The notes beneath the pieces were generated by a model. It did no database searches. It was not told the DNA's origin and was given only the letters and a program-made list of their open reading frames with translations. A DNA stretch of 64,000 nt from Sulfurovaceae bacterium (lineage in GTDB: Bacteria; Campylobacterota; Campylobacteria; Campylobacterales; Sulfurovaceae): contig JAQTLV010000002.1 in NCBI GenBank assembly GCA_028714675.1, positions 292,008-356,007 of the forward strand, written 5' to 3'. Position 1 is the first letter of the stretch. Each line of letters opens with the position of its first letter. A program made the position numbers and the translations under genes. This document shows, one piece after another, positions 8,028 to 17,427 of the stretch.

Positions 8028-9752
8028 CTATTTTTGAGCAATCTTGCTAAGCTTTTTATATCCATTGCAATTATTGATAAGATTTTCATGTGTTCCACTG
8101 CATTTTATTGAGCCGTTCGCAAAATAAAATATTTCGTCCGCATTTTGTATGCTGCTTAGCCTGTGTGCTATGGCTATTATAATCATTTCATTTCTAAGCT
8201 CAAAAACAGCATCTTTTATTTTTTGTTCACTTATGTTGTCCAAAGCCGATGTAGCTTCGTCAAGTATTAAAACGTCAGGGTTTTTATAGATAGCACGTGC
8301 TAATGCAATTCTTTGTTTTTGCCCACCAGATAGATTTGCACCTCTTTGAGCTAGTAATGTATCTATACCATTAGGGAGTTTTTCTACAAATTCAAAGGCA
8401 TGTGCTTTTTTTAGTGCATCTATAACTCTTTTACGATCTACATTTTCTCCATAAGCTATGTTTTCAGCCACAGTATCGTTAAATATGAAAATATTTTGTG
8501 TTACATAAGCAATTTTTTTGTGCAAAGAGTTCAAGGTAAAGTTTTTTATATCTTGACTATTTATCAGAACCTCTCCGTTTGATGCATCGTAAAATCTAAC
8601 AAGCAGATTAACCAGTGAGCTTTTTCCAGCTCCACTATCTCCTACAACTCCATAAAACATACCTTTTTTAAAAGAGATATTTATGTTTTTAAGAGCCACT
8701 TTTTCATCATATTTCAAAATGATATCTTTTAGAGTAATATTTTCTATCTTTTTATCTAAAACCAAATCACCACTTTTTATATCAGCTTTTATATCAAATA
8801 TTTCTCTTATTCTTTCATTTGCAGTTACTGCATCTTGTGTTTTGTTGTATAGTTTTGATAGTGCTTTAATTGGGTCATATAACATAAATAGTGCAGCACT
8901 AAAAGAAAAGAAACCACCAACACTCATATTGCCATTAATTACTTCTTTACCACCTATGAAAATTACTAAACCAATAGCAATTGAGCCTAAAATTTCCATG
9001 ATAGGCGATGTTAGATTGTTGACTTTGACTTGCTTCATTATATATTTAAAAACAGATAGATTGTCTTTTGCAAATCTAATAATTTCAAAATCTTGAGATG
9101 AGTTTGATTTTATTACTTCTATATTTGAAAATACTTCTTCTAGTCTTTTTGTCATATCTGCGTTACTTTGTTGTGATAATTTAGAATATTTTCTCATCTT
9201 TTTTGATAATTTTGAGAGTGGGAAAAGTGCCAGAGGCATGACTATAAGGAAATAAAATGCTAGTTTCGGATTTTGATATATTACATATCCAGCCAAAGCA
9301 ATTACTGTAAAGGTATCTCTTATGAGTTCTGGAATGATTTCTGATACTACGCCTTGTATTCTAGATATATCATTTGTAATTCTTGAAAGAAGTGTTCCTG
9401 AGTGATTTTTACGAAAAAAATCCATATCAAGTTTAGTTATATGAAGTAGCAGTTCTTCTCTAAGACGCCTAAGGATATCTTGTCCAATATACGAGGTATA
9501 GTATGATTGAATATATCTACCAATACCTTTTAGTGCAAAAACAAAAACAAGCATAAAAGGCACAATTAAAAGCATTTGCGCATCTTTTTTTATGAAAACA
9601 TCATCCATTACAGGTTTTATTATGTGTGCTGTTCCTGCTGTTCCTGCTGCAACGGCTATCATGCCTAAAATTGCAATAATAAATTCTCTTTTATAGTCTT
9701 TAAAATAAGGAAGATATGTAATTATAAGTTTTTTCAAGATATTTTCTCCCAA
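8028..9752 (-). CDS. MsbA-like ABC exporter (fused membrane and ATPase domains)
   Basis: 574 residues: six membrane spans over about 1-320, then a nucleotide-binding domain. Walker A GDSGAGKSS at 371-379, Q-loop YVTQNIFIF, signature LSGGQKQR, Walker B VLILDEATSALD and H-loop AHRLSS. Homodimeric half-transporter; place and length suggest the Campylobacter MsbA homologue next to pyrD, which flips lipid A core or lipooligosaccharide to the outer leaflet of the inner membrane. The substrate cannot be read from the sequence. Its start lies inside the end of cysS (19-base overlap). Confidence 0.88.
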   Translation of the reverse strand: MGENILKKLIITYLPYFKDYKREFIIAILGMIAVAAGTAGTAHIIKPVMDDVFIKKDAQMLLIVPFMLVFVFALKGIGRYIQSYYTSYIGQDILRRLREELLLHITKLDMDFFRKNHSGTLLSRITNDISRIQGVVSEIIPELIRDTFTVIALAGYVIYQNPKLAFYFLIVMPLALFPLSKLSKKMRKYSKLSQQSNADMTKRLEEVFSNIEVIKSNSSQDFEIIRFAKDNLSVFKYIMKQVKVNNLTSPIMEILGSIAIGLVIFIGGKEVINGNMSVGGFFSFSAALFMLYDPIKALSKLYNKTQDAVTANERIREIFDIKADIKSGDLVLDKKIENITLKDIILKYDEKVALKNINISFKKGMFYGVVGDSGAGKSSLVNLLVRFYDASNGEVLINSQDIKNFTLNSLHKKIAYVTQNIFIFNDTVAENIAYGENVDRKRVIDALKKAHAFEFVEKLPNGIDTLLAQRGANLSGGQKQRIALARAIYKNPDVLILDEATSALDNISEQKIKDAVFELRNEMIIIAIAHRLSSIQNADEIFYFANGSIKCSGTHENLINNCNGYKKLSKIAQK

Positions 9753-11131
9753 AATGTTCCATTTGCTGTATCCATAATATTTATATCCATTGCTTTTAAC
9801 TCATCTCGTATTTTATCAGCAAGTTCAAAATTCTTTTCCAACTTTGCTTTTGCCCTTTGTTCCAATAGGACATTTATTTGATCCTTTAATTTTGCCTCAA
9901 GCCCAAGCTGAAAATACTCAAAAGGGTTTTGATAACCAAAGCCAAGTAGTTCATTTATAAATTCGATATTTGCTAAAATTTCTTTTTTTATATTTTTATC
10001 GTTTGGATTTGCATCCAAGCCCTCATTTGATTTTGCTATCATTTCATCAATTATACTAAGAGCTACTGAAATATTAAGATCATCACTCATCGCTTCAAGA
10101 AGTGATTTTTTAAAATCCAAGCTAGGTTCACTTACACTTACATCAAATACTCTTTTTTTTAGGCGATAAAGCTTGTCTAGTCTTTTTTTACTATTTAGCA
10201 AATCTTCTTCATTAAAATTAAAATCATTTCTATAGTGAATACTTGATAGGTAGAATCTTACTATTTCTCCATTGTAAATTTCAAGCGTATCTTTAAGAAA
10301 AAAACTATTTCCTAAACTTTTGCTCATCTTTTCGCCATCGATTTGCACAAAACCATTATGCATCCAGTATTTTGCCAGTTCATGACCAGTTGCACATCTG
10401 CTTTGGCTTGCTTCATTTTCATGATGTGGGAAAAGCAAATCAGCACCACCGCCATGTATATCTATACTATACCCATCAACAGGTTTAGTATGTTTTTGTA
10501 TCATTGCTGAGCATTCTATATGCCATCCAGGTCTTCCTTTGCCAAAGCTTGCCTCAAAGCATACACTATCATTTTTACTACATGCTTTCCAAAGCGCGAA
10601 GTCCTTGACATTTCTTTTTTCACTAACACTTTCTATTCTACTAAGAGTATCTTCACTTACTTTGTTTGATAATTTGCCATAAATATTATCTTTTGATGTA
10701 TCAAAATAAATATCCCCATTTGATATTTTATAGGCTATATTTTTTTGCATCAAAATATTTATCATATCTTCCATGGCTTCTAAATTGTCAGTTGCTTTGG
10801 GAGTAAGAGTAGGGTGAGTTATACCTATGGCATCCATATCTTCATTATATCTTTGTATATAATATTCTGTAATTTCCTTGAGACTTTTACTAGAATCTTG
10901 CATTTTTTTGATTATTTTGTCATCAATGTCTGTAAAGTTTCTTATAAAATTAACACTAAATCCAAGTGACTTTAGTGTTCGAAAAAGCAAATCAAAACTA
11001 AGAGAACTTCTAGCATGTCCCAAGTGAGCATCATCATACACGGTAGGTCCGCATACATAAATAGTTGCTTCATTTGGCACTAGAGGAACAAATTTTAGCT
11101 TCTCTTTTTTTACGCTATCGTAAATATACAT
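9734..11131 (-). CDS. cysS: Cysteinyl-tRNA synthetase
   Basis: Class I synthetase of 465 residues that charges tRNA-Cys. Zinc ligand and HIGH-type region YVCGPTVYDDAHLGHA (HLGH at 36-39), second zinc region WHIECSAM with HHENEASQSRCATG, and GEKMSKSLGN as the KMSKS loop. The C-terminal helical domain ends with KLEKNFELADKIRDEL, typical of CysS. Lies seven bases after murJ in the same leftward operon. Confidence 0.97.
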   Translation of the reverse strand: MYIYDSVKKEKLKFVPLVPNEATIYVCGPTVYDDAHLGHARSSLSFDLLFRTLKSLGFSVNFIRNFTDIDDKIIKKMQDSSKSLKEITEYYIQRYNEDMDAIGITHPTLTPKATDNLEAMEDMINILMQKNIAYKISNGDIYFDTSKDNIYGKLSNKVSEDTLSRIESVSEKRNVKDFALWKACSKNDSVCFEASFGKGRPGWHIECSAMIQKHTKPVDGYSIDIHGGGADLLFPHHENEASQSRCATGHELAKYWMHNGFVQIDGEKMSKSLGNSFFLKDTLEIYNGEIVRFYLSSIHYRNDFNFNEEDLLNSKKRLDKLYRLKKRVFDVSVSEPSLDFKKSLLEAMSDDLNISVALSIIDEMIAKSNEGLDANPNDKNIKKEILANIEFINELLGFGYQNPFEYFQLGLEAKLKDQINVLLEQRAKAKLEKNFELADKIRDELKAMDINIMDTANGTFWEKIS

Positions 11132-11138
11132 CTCTTTC

Positions 11139-12545
11139 CTATCTGATAAAATCTAATAAAAATTTATTTATAAAATACAATATTGTACCAAAAAATACCA
11201 TACCGCCGATAAAGAAGAGTGTTTTTTTGCTTTTTACAATTTGCCAAAGTTTGCTAAATCCAACCTCTTTTACTGTGAGAATAAATTGTACAAATCCACC
11301 GATACTTCCAGAAAGAGCAAGTCCTGCAGCCCCCATGTTTTGCATCAGAATTATCGAGAATATAACATTTACAACAAGTGATGCAACAGCTATTTTTGCA
11401 GCTTTTATATGTTTTTGCATTGCATAAAGATATAGCGAAAATAGTTTTGCTAGACCAAAAGGAATTAACCCTATCATATACATTTGAAGTACATAAGCTG
11501 TATTTTTGGTATCTTCAAGGTCAAATGCACCTCTTTCAAAAAGAAGCCAAACGATAGGCTCACTTAATAATATACCACCCAATACTGATGCACCAAGCAA
11601 TACACTTAAAATCCAAAAAGCACGGTTTAAATTTGAAAATGCCAAATTCTCATTTTTATTTTTTATAGCTTTCGAGATAGCTGGGAATAGTGCTGTTGTT
11701 ATAGCAAGAGCAATTATTGCAAATGGAAGTTGAAAAACTCTATTTGCATAAAATAAGTAACTTACAGATCCAGCAACCAAAAATGAAGCAAGGCTCGTAT
11801 CTATAAAAGATGCTATTTGAGCAGTAGAGTTGCCGATAACTGATGGTATAAACAGTCTATTAAAATTTTTCTCTTCTTTTTTTACATCTTTTATTTTTCT
11901 ATATTTCCATCCACCTATAAATATTTTTGCAAGCCCTTTTTTTCGTATAGCGACTATATGTGTAATCACTTGCAATAAGCCGCCAGCTAATATTGAAAAG
12001 CTAAGAGCATAAACTATCATTTGAGGATCGCTTTTGGCATAAAACATAAGTGTTGCTATCATGGCGATATTTAGCCAAACTGTAGAAAATGCAGTAGTGA
12101 AAAAATGCTCTTTATACTGAAGTATCGTTCCTAGGAATGTAACTATGAAAATAAGGTCTAAATACCAAAAATTTATAACTGTAAGTGGTGCAGTTTTGCT
12201 AATTAGGTCTTTGCCCCAATCCCATGCCAAAGCTTTTGTAAATATTTCTGGGAAGAGTGTAACAATTATAGAAAAAGCCACTATAATAAACATAAATCGC
12301 ATAAAAATAGCAACAGCAAAAACACCCTTTTGGCGGCTTGCCACATAAGAAGGCATAAAACTTTGAGTAAATGAACCTTCAGCAAAAATTCTACGAAATA
12401 GATTCGGGAATTTAAATGCCATTAAAAACACATCACTCCATACGCTAGCCCCAAGAGCAGATGTCATGAGTATGTCTCTAAGTAGTCCGGTAACTCTTGA
12501 GATGAGAATGCCAAATGAATTTGAAAAAATTGATTTAAGTTGCAT
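11139..12545 (-). CDS. murJ: Lipid II flippase MurJ
   Basis: 468 residues, about 13-14 predicted membrane helices, MOP-superfamily flippase that moves lipid II to the outer face of the inner membrane for peptidoglycan synthesis. N-terminal fingerprint SRVTGLLRDILMTSALGAS, followed by FKFPNLFRRIFAEGSFTQSF, is diagnostic of MurJ/MviN. First gene of the leftward run after the divergent ruvA; the 129-base gap at 12,546-12,674 must hold promoters for both, but I see no clean consensus pair. Confidence 0.95.
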   Translation of the reverse strand: MQLKSIFSNSFGILISRVTGLLRDILMTSALGASVWSDVFLMAFKFPNLFRRIFAEGSFTQSFMPSYVASRQKGVFAVAIFMRFMFIIVAFSIIVTLFPEIFTKALAWDWGKDLISKTAPLTVINFWYLDLIFIVTFLGTILQYKEHFFTTAFSTVWLNIAMIATLMFYAKSDPQMIVYALSFSILAGGLLQVITHIVAIRKKGLAKIFIGGWKYRKIKDVKKEEKNFNRLFIPSVIGNSTAQIASFIDTSLASFLVAGSVSYLFYANRVFQLPFAIIALAITTALFPAISKAIKNKNENLAFSNLNRAFWILSVLLGASVLGGILLSEPIVWLLFERGAFDLEDTKNTAYVLQMYMIGLIPFGLAKLFSLYLYAMQKHIKAAKIAVASLVVNVIFSIILMQNMGAAGLALSGSIGGFVQFILTVKEVGFSKLWQIVKSKKTLFFIGGMVFFGTILYFINKFLLDFIR

Positions 12546-12674
12546 ATATGTCTTTTGTTAATTTGTTTGAAATTATATCCAAAACTCTATTTGGTTAAAA
12601 TATATTACAATTTGACATATTTTTTTATGATTTAAACATTTTAAGTTATACTCTTAAAAAAGATGGAGTAAGCC

Positions 12675-13232
12675 ATGATAGTAGGTATACAAGGGATATT
12701 GGAGCATAAAGAGCCAACATTTTTACACATAAATGTAAATGGTTTGATTTATGAAGTATTTGTTTCATTGAATACTTCATCTCAGATAGAATCAAAAGAT
12801 GTCAAGCTTTTTACTACTCAGATAATCAGAGAAGATGCAAATATGCTTTTTGGTTTTGCTTCAAAATATGAGAAAAAAATGTTTGATACACTACTTAAAA
12901 TTAATGGAGTTGGACCGAAAGTTGCGATTGCTATCTGCTCGACATTCGCACCAGATACTTTTGCAAAAGTTATCAATTCAAAAGATGTTTCTATGTTAAA
13001 GCGCGTTCCAGGTATTGGACCAAAGGCGGCTAGTAGAATTTTAGTTGAGCTTGCAGATTTTATAGTTGATTCTAACACTTCAAATATAGAAAATAATTCA
13101 CATATTGAAGCATCTATGGCACTGGAGGGACTAGGATTTAGAAAAGATGAGGTCAAAAAAGCCTTATCTGGGCTTAATGGAGACACCGCAACTTTGGTCA
13201 AAGATGGACTCAAGAAGTTACAGAGGTTATAA
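12675..13232 (+). CDS. ruvA: Holliday junction DNA helicase subunit RuvA
   Basis: 185 residues. OB-fold N-terminal domain ([15 protein letters not shown]), two helix-hairpin-helix elements in the middle ([15 protein letters not shown] and [16 protein letters not shown]), and a C-terminal three-helix domain that contacts RuvB. Binds four-way junctions for branch migration. ATG preceded by GGAG. Diverges from murJ and converges with the small secreted-protein gene, whose stop abuts its own. Confidence 0.96.
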   Translation: MIVGIQGILEHKEPTFLHINVNGLIYEVFVSLNTSSQIESKDVKLFTTQIIREDANMLFGFASKYEKKMFDTLLKINGVGPKVAIAICSTFAPDTFAKVINSKDVSMLKRVPGIGPKAASRILVELADFIVDSNTSNIENNSHIEASMALEGLGFRKDEVKKALSGLNGDTATLVKDGLKKLQRL

Positions 13233-13838
13233 TTAATTTATAATTCTAGGATTTAATGTATTCAATTTTTTACTCCACTCTTGCTCATTTAATTTTATAG
13301 GGCTACTTGATGGCTTGTCGTGAAAAGACCATTGTATAGTGTAAAAATTTTTCTCACTTTTTATGGCTTTTATCAATGTACTTTCACTTTGATTGCCAAT
13401 ATTTCCGCAACTAACAACAAAGTTTTTTTCATTTTTGTTTGATTGTTTATTTAAAAATAAGAAACTAAATGTATCAGGACAATGTTGTCTAAAATTTGTT
13501 TTAAAATAATTCATTGCATTTTCTGATTGGTTGGAAGAATCGACAGGGACAATGTTTGTTCCGCTTATGGTTATTATTTCATCCCAGTTATTTAATGTTT
13601 GATTATATGGAACGATTTCTAATAAAAAATTACTTTTATTTTCTTGCTTGAATCCATTTGGCAGTTTTGTGTTTGTTTTTAAAAATTTTATAGGTATATC
13701 AAATGAAATTACTTGACCAAATACATTAACAATAGATGGTATTGTATTTTGATTTTTTTCAAGTCCAGATTTTGCATTTAAAAAAGATACTCCAAATATA
13801 AAGAGCATTAACAACTTATAAATAAAATTCATTTTCAT
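13233..13838 (-). CDS. Exported protein of unknown function
   Basis: 201 residues. Signal-peptide-like start (residues 4-22, KLLMLFIFGVSFLNAKSG), so likely periplasmic. Two cysteines (about C138 and C167) could form a disulfide bond. I do not recognise the family; the string VVSCGNIGNQSESTLIKAI followed by WSFHDKPSSSP may be useful for searching. It stands alone between ruvA (stop to stop) and the divergent YbjQ pair. Confidence 0.7.
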   Translation of the reverse strand: MKMNFIYKLLMLFIFGVSFLNAKSGLEKNQNTIPSIVNVFGQVISFDIPIKFLKTNTKLPNGFKQENKSNFLLEIVPYNQTLNNWDEIITISGTNIVPVDSSNQSENAMNYFKTNFRQHCPDTFSFLFLNKQSNKNEKNFVVSCGNIGNQSESTLIKAIKSEKNFYTIQWSFHDKPSSSPIKLNEQEWSKKLNTLNPRIIN

Positions 13839-13884
13839 CCTTTTTTATCAAAAATTGAAACATTACTAAAATTATATTTTATTG

Positions 13885-13951
13885 TATCTTATGTTTTTTA
13901 AATTAGTATGGTTAGTTAAGATATGTATGATAATTTAAAAAACATAAGATA
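13885..13951. repeat. Perfect 21-bp inverted repeat in a divergent intergenic region
   Basis: Arms at 13,885-13,905 and 13,931-13,951 are exact reverse complements over 21 bases (left arm TATCTTATG then a T run, then AAATTA), with a 25-base spacer. It lies between the start of the exported-protein gene and the first YbjQ gene. Because T-rich and A-rich runs face each other it could act as a bidirectional terminator-like hairpin, a cruciform or operator, or be the remnant of a small mobile element. No terminal target duplication is evident. Confidence 0.75.
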
Positions 13952-13980
13952 TAATTTTTAATATTTAAAAAGGAGATAGG

Positions 13981-14295
13981 GTGATAATTACAAATTTAGA
14001 ATACTTACCAAACAAAGAGATAGCAGAGCATTATGGCATAGTATCAGGTTCGACTGTAAGAGCAAAACATTTTGGAAGAGATTTGGCAGCTGGTATAAAA
14101 AATGTATTTGGTGGAGAGCTTAAAGGCTATACAGAGCTTTTAAATGAATCTAGAGATGAAGCAATAAATAGAATGACAAAACAAGCTACCTCTTTGGGAG
14201 CCAACGCTATTTTAAATGTTAGATTTTCAACATCTTCCGTGGCAGCAGGAGCAGCTGAAATATATGTATATGGAACTGCTGTTAGGATAAAATAA
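13981..14295 (+). CDS. YbjQ family protein (UPF0145)
   Basis: 104 residues matching the YbjQ/DUF74 family, a homopentameric beta-barrel fold of unknown role often called heavy-metal-binding. Family marks are GIVSGSTVRAKHFGRDLAAGIKN, RDEAINRMTKQATSLGANAIL and EIYVYGTAVRI. GTG start, preceded by AAGGAG seven bases upstream. Its stop overlaps the start of a second, membrane-anchored YbjQ gene by one base. Confidence 0.92.
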   Translation: MIITNLEYLPNKEIAEHYGIVSGSTVRAKHFGRDLAAGIKNVFGGELKGYTELLNESRDEAINRMTKQATSLGANAILNVRFSTSSVAAGAAEIYVYGTAVRIK

Positions 14296-14732
14296 TGGGA
14301 AATTTGATAACCTTTTTAGTCCTATTGGTTCTTGGTTATGTTATAGGTGGATATTTAGAAAGAAGACATTATGCGTCAATAAGACAAAGAGAGGGTGAAA
14401 TCGTATCGTTGCCTTCTATAATGTTAAAAAAACCAATTTCATCCAATGAGCCATCAAATTATAAATTAGTTACTGGAAATGTAGTTATTTCTGTTGATTA
14501 TTTTAAAAAGTTTATGGCATCTTTGGTAAACTTATTTGGCGGCAGCATAGAGGCATATGAAACTTTGCTAGATAGAGCAAGAAGAGAAGCTATTCTTAGA
14601 ATGAAAGAAGATGCAAAAGGTGCTAGTGAGATTGTAAATATAAGATTAGAAACTAGCTCTATATCTACAAATTCTCAAAATAGTATAGGTGCTATTGAAA
14701 TAATGGCTTATGGAACGGCGATTTATCTATAG
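14295..14732 (+). CDS. Membrane-anchored YbjQ family protein
   Basis: 145 residues: one N-terminal membrane helix (about 3-20, ITFLVLLVLGYVIGGYL), a linker of about 35 residues, then a full YbjQ domain (VTGNVVISVDYFKKFMASL through IEIMAYGTAIYL). The domain aligns by eye to the soluble paralogue just upstream, so the pair probably arose by duplication and may co-assemble. Directly followed by an M48 peptidase. Confidence 0.9.
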   Translation: MGNLITFLVLLVLGYVIGGYLERRHYASIRQREGEIVSLPSIMLKKPISSNEPSNYKLVTGNVVISVDYFKKFMASLVNLFGGSIEAYETLLDRARREAILRMKEDAKGASEIVNIRLETSSISTNSQNSIGAIEIMAYGTAIYL

Positions 14733-15515
14733 ATGTATCAAGCAAAGCTACCAGATGAGAGTGTAAATATACCCACCACTCACCCTCTTGTTGGGTTGAT
14801 AAAATATACTTCTATCATGGGTATATTTTTGATAGTGTTATATTTTGTTTTGATATTATCTATAGATATCATAGCTTCAAATATAACTCCAGTACAAGAG
14901 AAAAAAATAGCAAAAACTTTATCTTTTGACACTATGGGTGATTCTAAAAAGAGTCTATATTTGGAGAGTATCTCTAAAAAAATCAATAAATGTGCAAATT
15001 TACCTTATGGTGTAAACATAAGGTATATCAAGCAAAAAGAGCCAAATGCATTTGCTGTTATGGGCGGTACAATATATGTTACTAGCGGATTACTTGATAT
15101 GCTTGATAGTGAAAATGAATTGGCTTTTGTTGTTGGGCACGAAGTTGGGCATTTTAAAAATAAAGACCACTTAAAGCAGATGGGATATGGTTTTGTATTG
15201 AGCATAATTAGTTCTATTATATCAAATGGAGATGATTATTCTATGCAAAGCCTATTTGGTTTCGCACAATCAAAATATTCTCAAAAAGCAGAGTTTAATG
15301 CAGATAAAACAGGGCTTGATCTCTTGGTTTGCAGTTATGGCAATGCTTCTGATGCATCCAAATTGTTTAAGAAAATGGATAAAGATAGTTCTGATTGGGA
15401 GTATTTTGGCTCATCTCATCCAAGTTTTAAAGATAGGATAAAGAGTATAGAGAACAGAATAAAGGAAAATCATTATGATATTTCTACAAAACCATTACCT
15501 CTGAAGAAGATTTAA
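14733..15515 (+). CDS. M48-family membrane zinc peptidase
   Basis: 260 residues. One membrane helix near 25-50, then an M48 domain with HEVGH at 136-140 and the third ligand in AEFNADKTGLDLL near 190. The order membrane-anchored YbjQ then M48 peptidase hints at a membrane quality-control unit, since other M48 enzymes (HtpX, BepA, LoiP) act there; this is inference. Begins right after the YbjQ stop codon. Confidence 0.9.
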   Translation: MYQAKLPDESVNIPTTHPLVGLIKYTSIMGIFLIVLYFVLILSIDIIASNITPVQEKKIAKTLSFDTMGDSKKSLYLESISKKINKCANLPYGVNIRYIKQKEPNAFAVMGGTIYVTSGLLDMLDSENELAFVVGHEVGHFKNKDHLKQMGYGFVLSIISSIISNGDDYSMQSLFGFAQSKYSQKAEFNADKTGLDLLVCSYGNASDASKLFKKMDKDSSDWEYFGSSHPSFKDRIKSIENRIKENHYDISTKPLPLKKI

Positions 15516-15520
15516 ATTTT

Positions 15521-16192
15521 TTAAGATGGCAGTACTCTTTTTGCTCCAACAAATATATTCGCGTAACTGCCATAGTTTAGCGGTGAGACAATGATACCTT
15601 TGTCTTTTCCAGCAGCATGTATAAACTCACCATTTCCTAAGTATATTCCCACATGAGTTACTGGAATCCCTCTAGATTTATCTGTTAAGAAAAATAGTAA
15701 ATCCCCAGCTCTTAAATTGTTTTTATCTATATATTGTCCCATTTTTGATTGAGCTAGTGCAGTTCTAGGAAGATTGATACCATGTTTGTTATATATATAT
15801 TGAACATAACCAGAGCAGTCAAATCCAGCAGGTCTAGTTCCTCCCCAGACATACTTTCCACCTTTAAATTGTTTGGCATTTTGCGTAATTGAACCTATGG
15901 TTGTATTGCAATAAGTTGATTGATCTTGTTGTGTTGTCGTTTTTGAATTTGCATTGCCATTTAAACCATTTTCTCTAACACTTGCCATTTGTGCTTCAAG
16001 TGCAGCAATTTTCTCTTTTTGCAAGTCAGCATAAAATGCTTGATATGAATATTCTTTTGCATTTTGGTTTAATGATTGGTTATATTTATGTTTTATTTTC
16101 TTTTGAATTGTCTTGCCATTACTATCTGTAAATGTAAAAGAATTTGATGCGAAAACAATAGAAAAAATAGATATAAACCAAATAATTCTCAT
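15521..16192 (-). CDS. NlpC/P60 cell-wall hydrolase, exported
   Basis: 223 residues. Signal peptide (1-15, MRIIWFISIFSIVFA), a coiled-coil-like stretch near 50-75 and a low-complexity linker, then the NlpC/P60 domain: catalytic C126 in FDCSGYVQ, H180 in THVGIYLG, and H192 in EFIHAAGKDKG as the third polar residue. Probably cuts gamma-D-Glu-diaminopimelate bonds in the peptidoglycan stem. Converges with the M48 gene and diverges from the flavoprotein gene. Confidence 0.92.
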   Translation of the reverse strand: MRIIWFISIFSIVFASNSFTFTDSNGKTIQKKIKHKYNQSLNQNAKEYSYQAFYADLQKEKIAALEAQMASVRENGLNGNANSKTTTQQDQSTYCNTTIGSITQNAKQFKGGKYVWGGTRPAGFDCSGYVQYIYNKHGINLPRTALAQSKMGQYIDKNNLRAGDLLFFLTDKSRGIPVTHVGIYLGNGEFIHAAGKDKGIIVSPLNYGSYANIFVGAKRVLPS

Positions 16193-16248
16193 TTTTTAGA
16201 CCAACATATTTTTTGATATTATAACATAAAATTGGCTATAATCGCCAT

Positions 16249-17394
16249 ATGAGTAATATTTTTGATGTAGTTGTAGTTGGTGGAGGTGCAAGTGGCTTGA
16301 TGTTTTCTTCTCTACTTAAGGACAAAAAAGCCGCACTTATTGAGCATAATAACAAACTTGGAGCCAAAATACTTATAAGTGGTGGTGGCAAATGTAATAT
16401 TACCAATGAGTTTATAAATGAAAAGTATTTTTTAGGAGATTCTAGCTTTATAAAGAGTGTATTAAGAAGCTTTGATCAAAATGTAACTTTACGATATTTT
16501 CACCAAAAAGGTCTAAAAACCATAAAAATAAAAAATAATCAATATTTTTGTGAGAATAGTGCCAAAGATTTTCTTGATATATTAGTCAATGAATGTAAAA
16601 AACACACCATTTTGCTTGGTGAAGAGTTATTGGATGTTAGTAAAGTTGGCGATATTTTTTATGTCAAAACCTCAAAGAGAGAACTTAATGCAAAAAATGT
16701 TGTCGTTTCATCTGGCGGGCTTAGTTATAGTAGCGTTGGAGCAAGTGATATAGGCTATAAAATAGCTAGTAAATTTGGGCATAAAATAGTAAAAACAGCT
16801 CCAGCTCTTGTTGGATTGACTTTGCAAAAAGAGCAATTTTTCTTTAAAGAGCTTAGTGGTATATCATGTGATGTTAGTATAAAAGTGGGTGAACGTATTT
16901 GCAAGGGTTCACTTTTGTTTGCGCATAAAGGTGTAAGTGGACCAGCTGTTTTAGATACATCTTTATATTGGGAAAAAGGAGAGATAAATATCGATTTTTT
17001 GCCAAATACAAAGCTAGAAGATTTTAGGAATTCAAATAAAAATATAAGCAGTGTTTTGCCTATATCAAAAAGATTAGCTACAGCGTTTTTGTCGCATTTA
17101 GATTTAGACGACAAAAAGGTTGCATCATTGTCTAAAAGTGAGTTTGAAAAGCTAAAAAATATCAAAAATTATCGTTTTGCTCCTGCAGGTACTTTTGGAT
17201 ATAATAAGGCGGAAGTTACCAAGGGTGGTGTGGATACAAGCGAACTAAACCCAAAGAGCATGATGAGTATAAAATGTCAAGGTTTATATTTTATAGGCGA
17301 AATTCTTGATGTTACAGGACAGCTTGGTGGATATAATATACAGTGGGCATTGTCAAGTGCATTTGTAGCTGCAAATAGTATCAACAAAGAATAA
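16249..17394 (+). CDS. HI0933/YhiN-family FAD-dependent oxidoreductase
   Basis: 381 residues. N-terminal dinucleotide fold VVVGGGASGLMFSSLL, HI0933 signature ILISGGGKCNITN, and C-terminal FAD contact YFIGEILDVTGQLGGYNIQWA. In this family the enzyme is often called aminoacetone oxidase, but its physiological substrate is unclear. Followed by an alpha/beta hydrolase and murF on the same strand. Confidence 0.92.
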   Translation: MSNIFDVVVVGGGASGLMFSSLLKDKKAALIEHNNKLGAKILISGGGKCNITNEFINEKYFLGDSSFIKSVLRSFDQNVTLRYFHQKGLKTIKIKNNQYFCENSAKDFLDILVNECKKHTILLGEELLDVSKVGDIFYVKTSKRELNAKNVVVSSGGLSYSSVGASDIGYKIASKFGHKIVKTAPALVGLTLQKEQFFFKELSGISCDVSIKVGERICKGSLLFAHKGVSGPAVLDTSLYWEKGEINIDFLPNTKLEDFRNSNKNISSVLPISKRLATAFLSHLDLDDKKVASLSKSEFEKLKNIKNYRFAPAGTFGYNKAEVTKGGVDTSELNPKSMMSIKCQGLYFIGEILDVTGQLGGYNIQWALSSAFVAANSINKE

Positions 17395-17427
17395 AAATTA
17401 ATTAAAGATGGGAATTATATAGATTAA

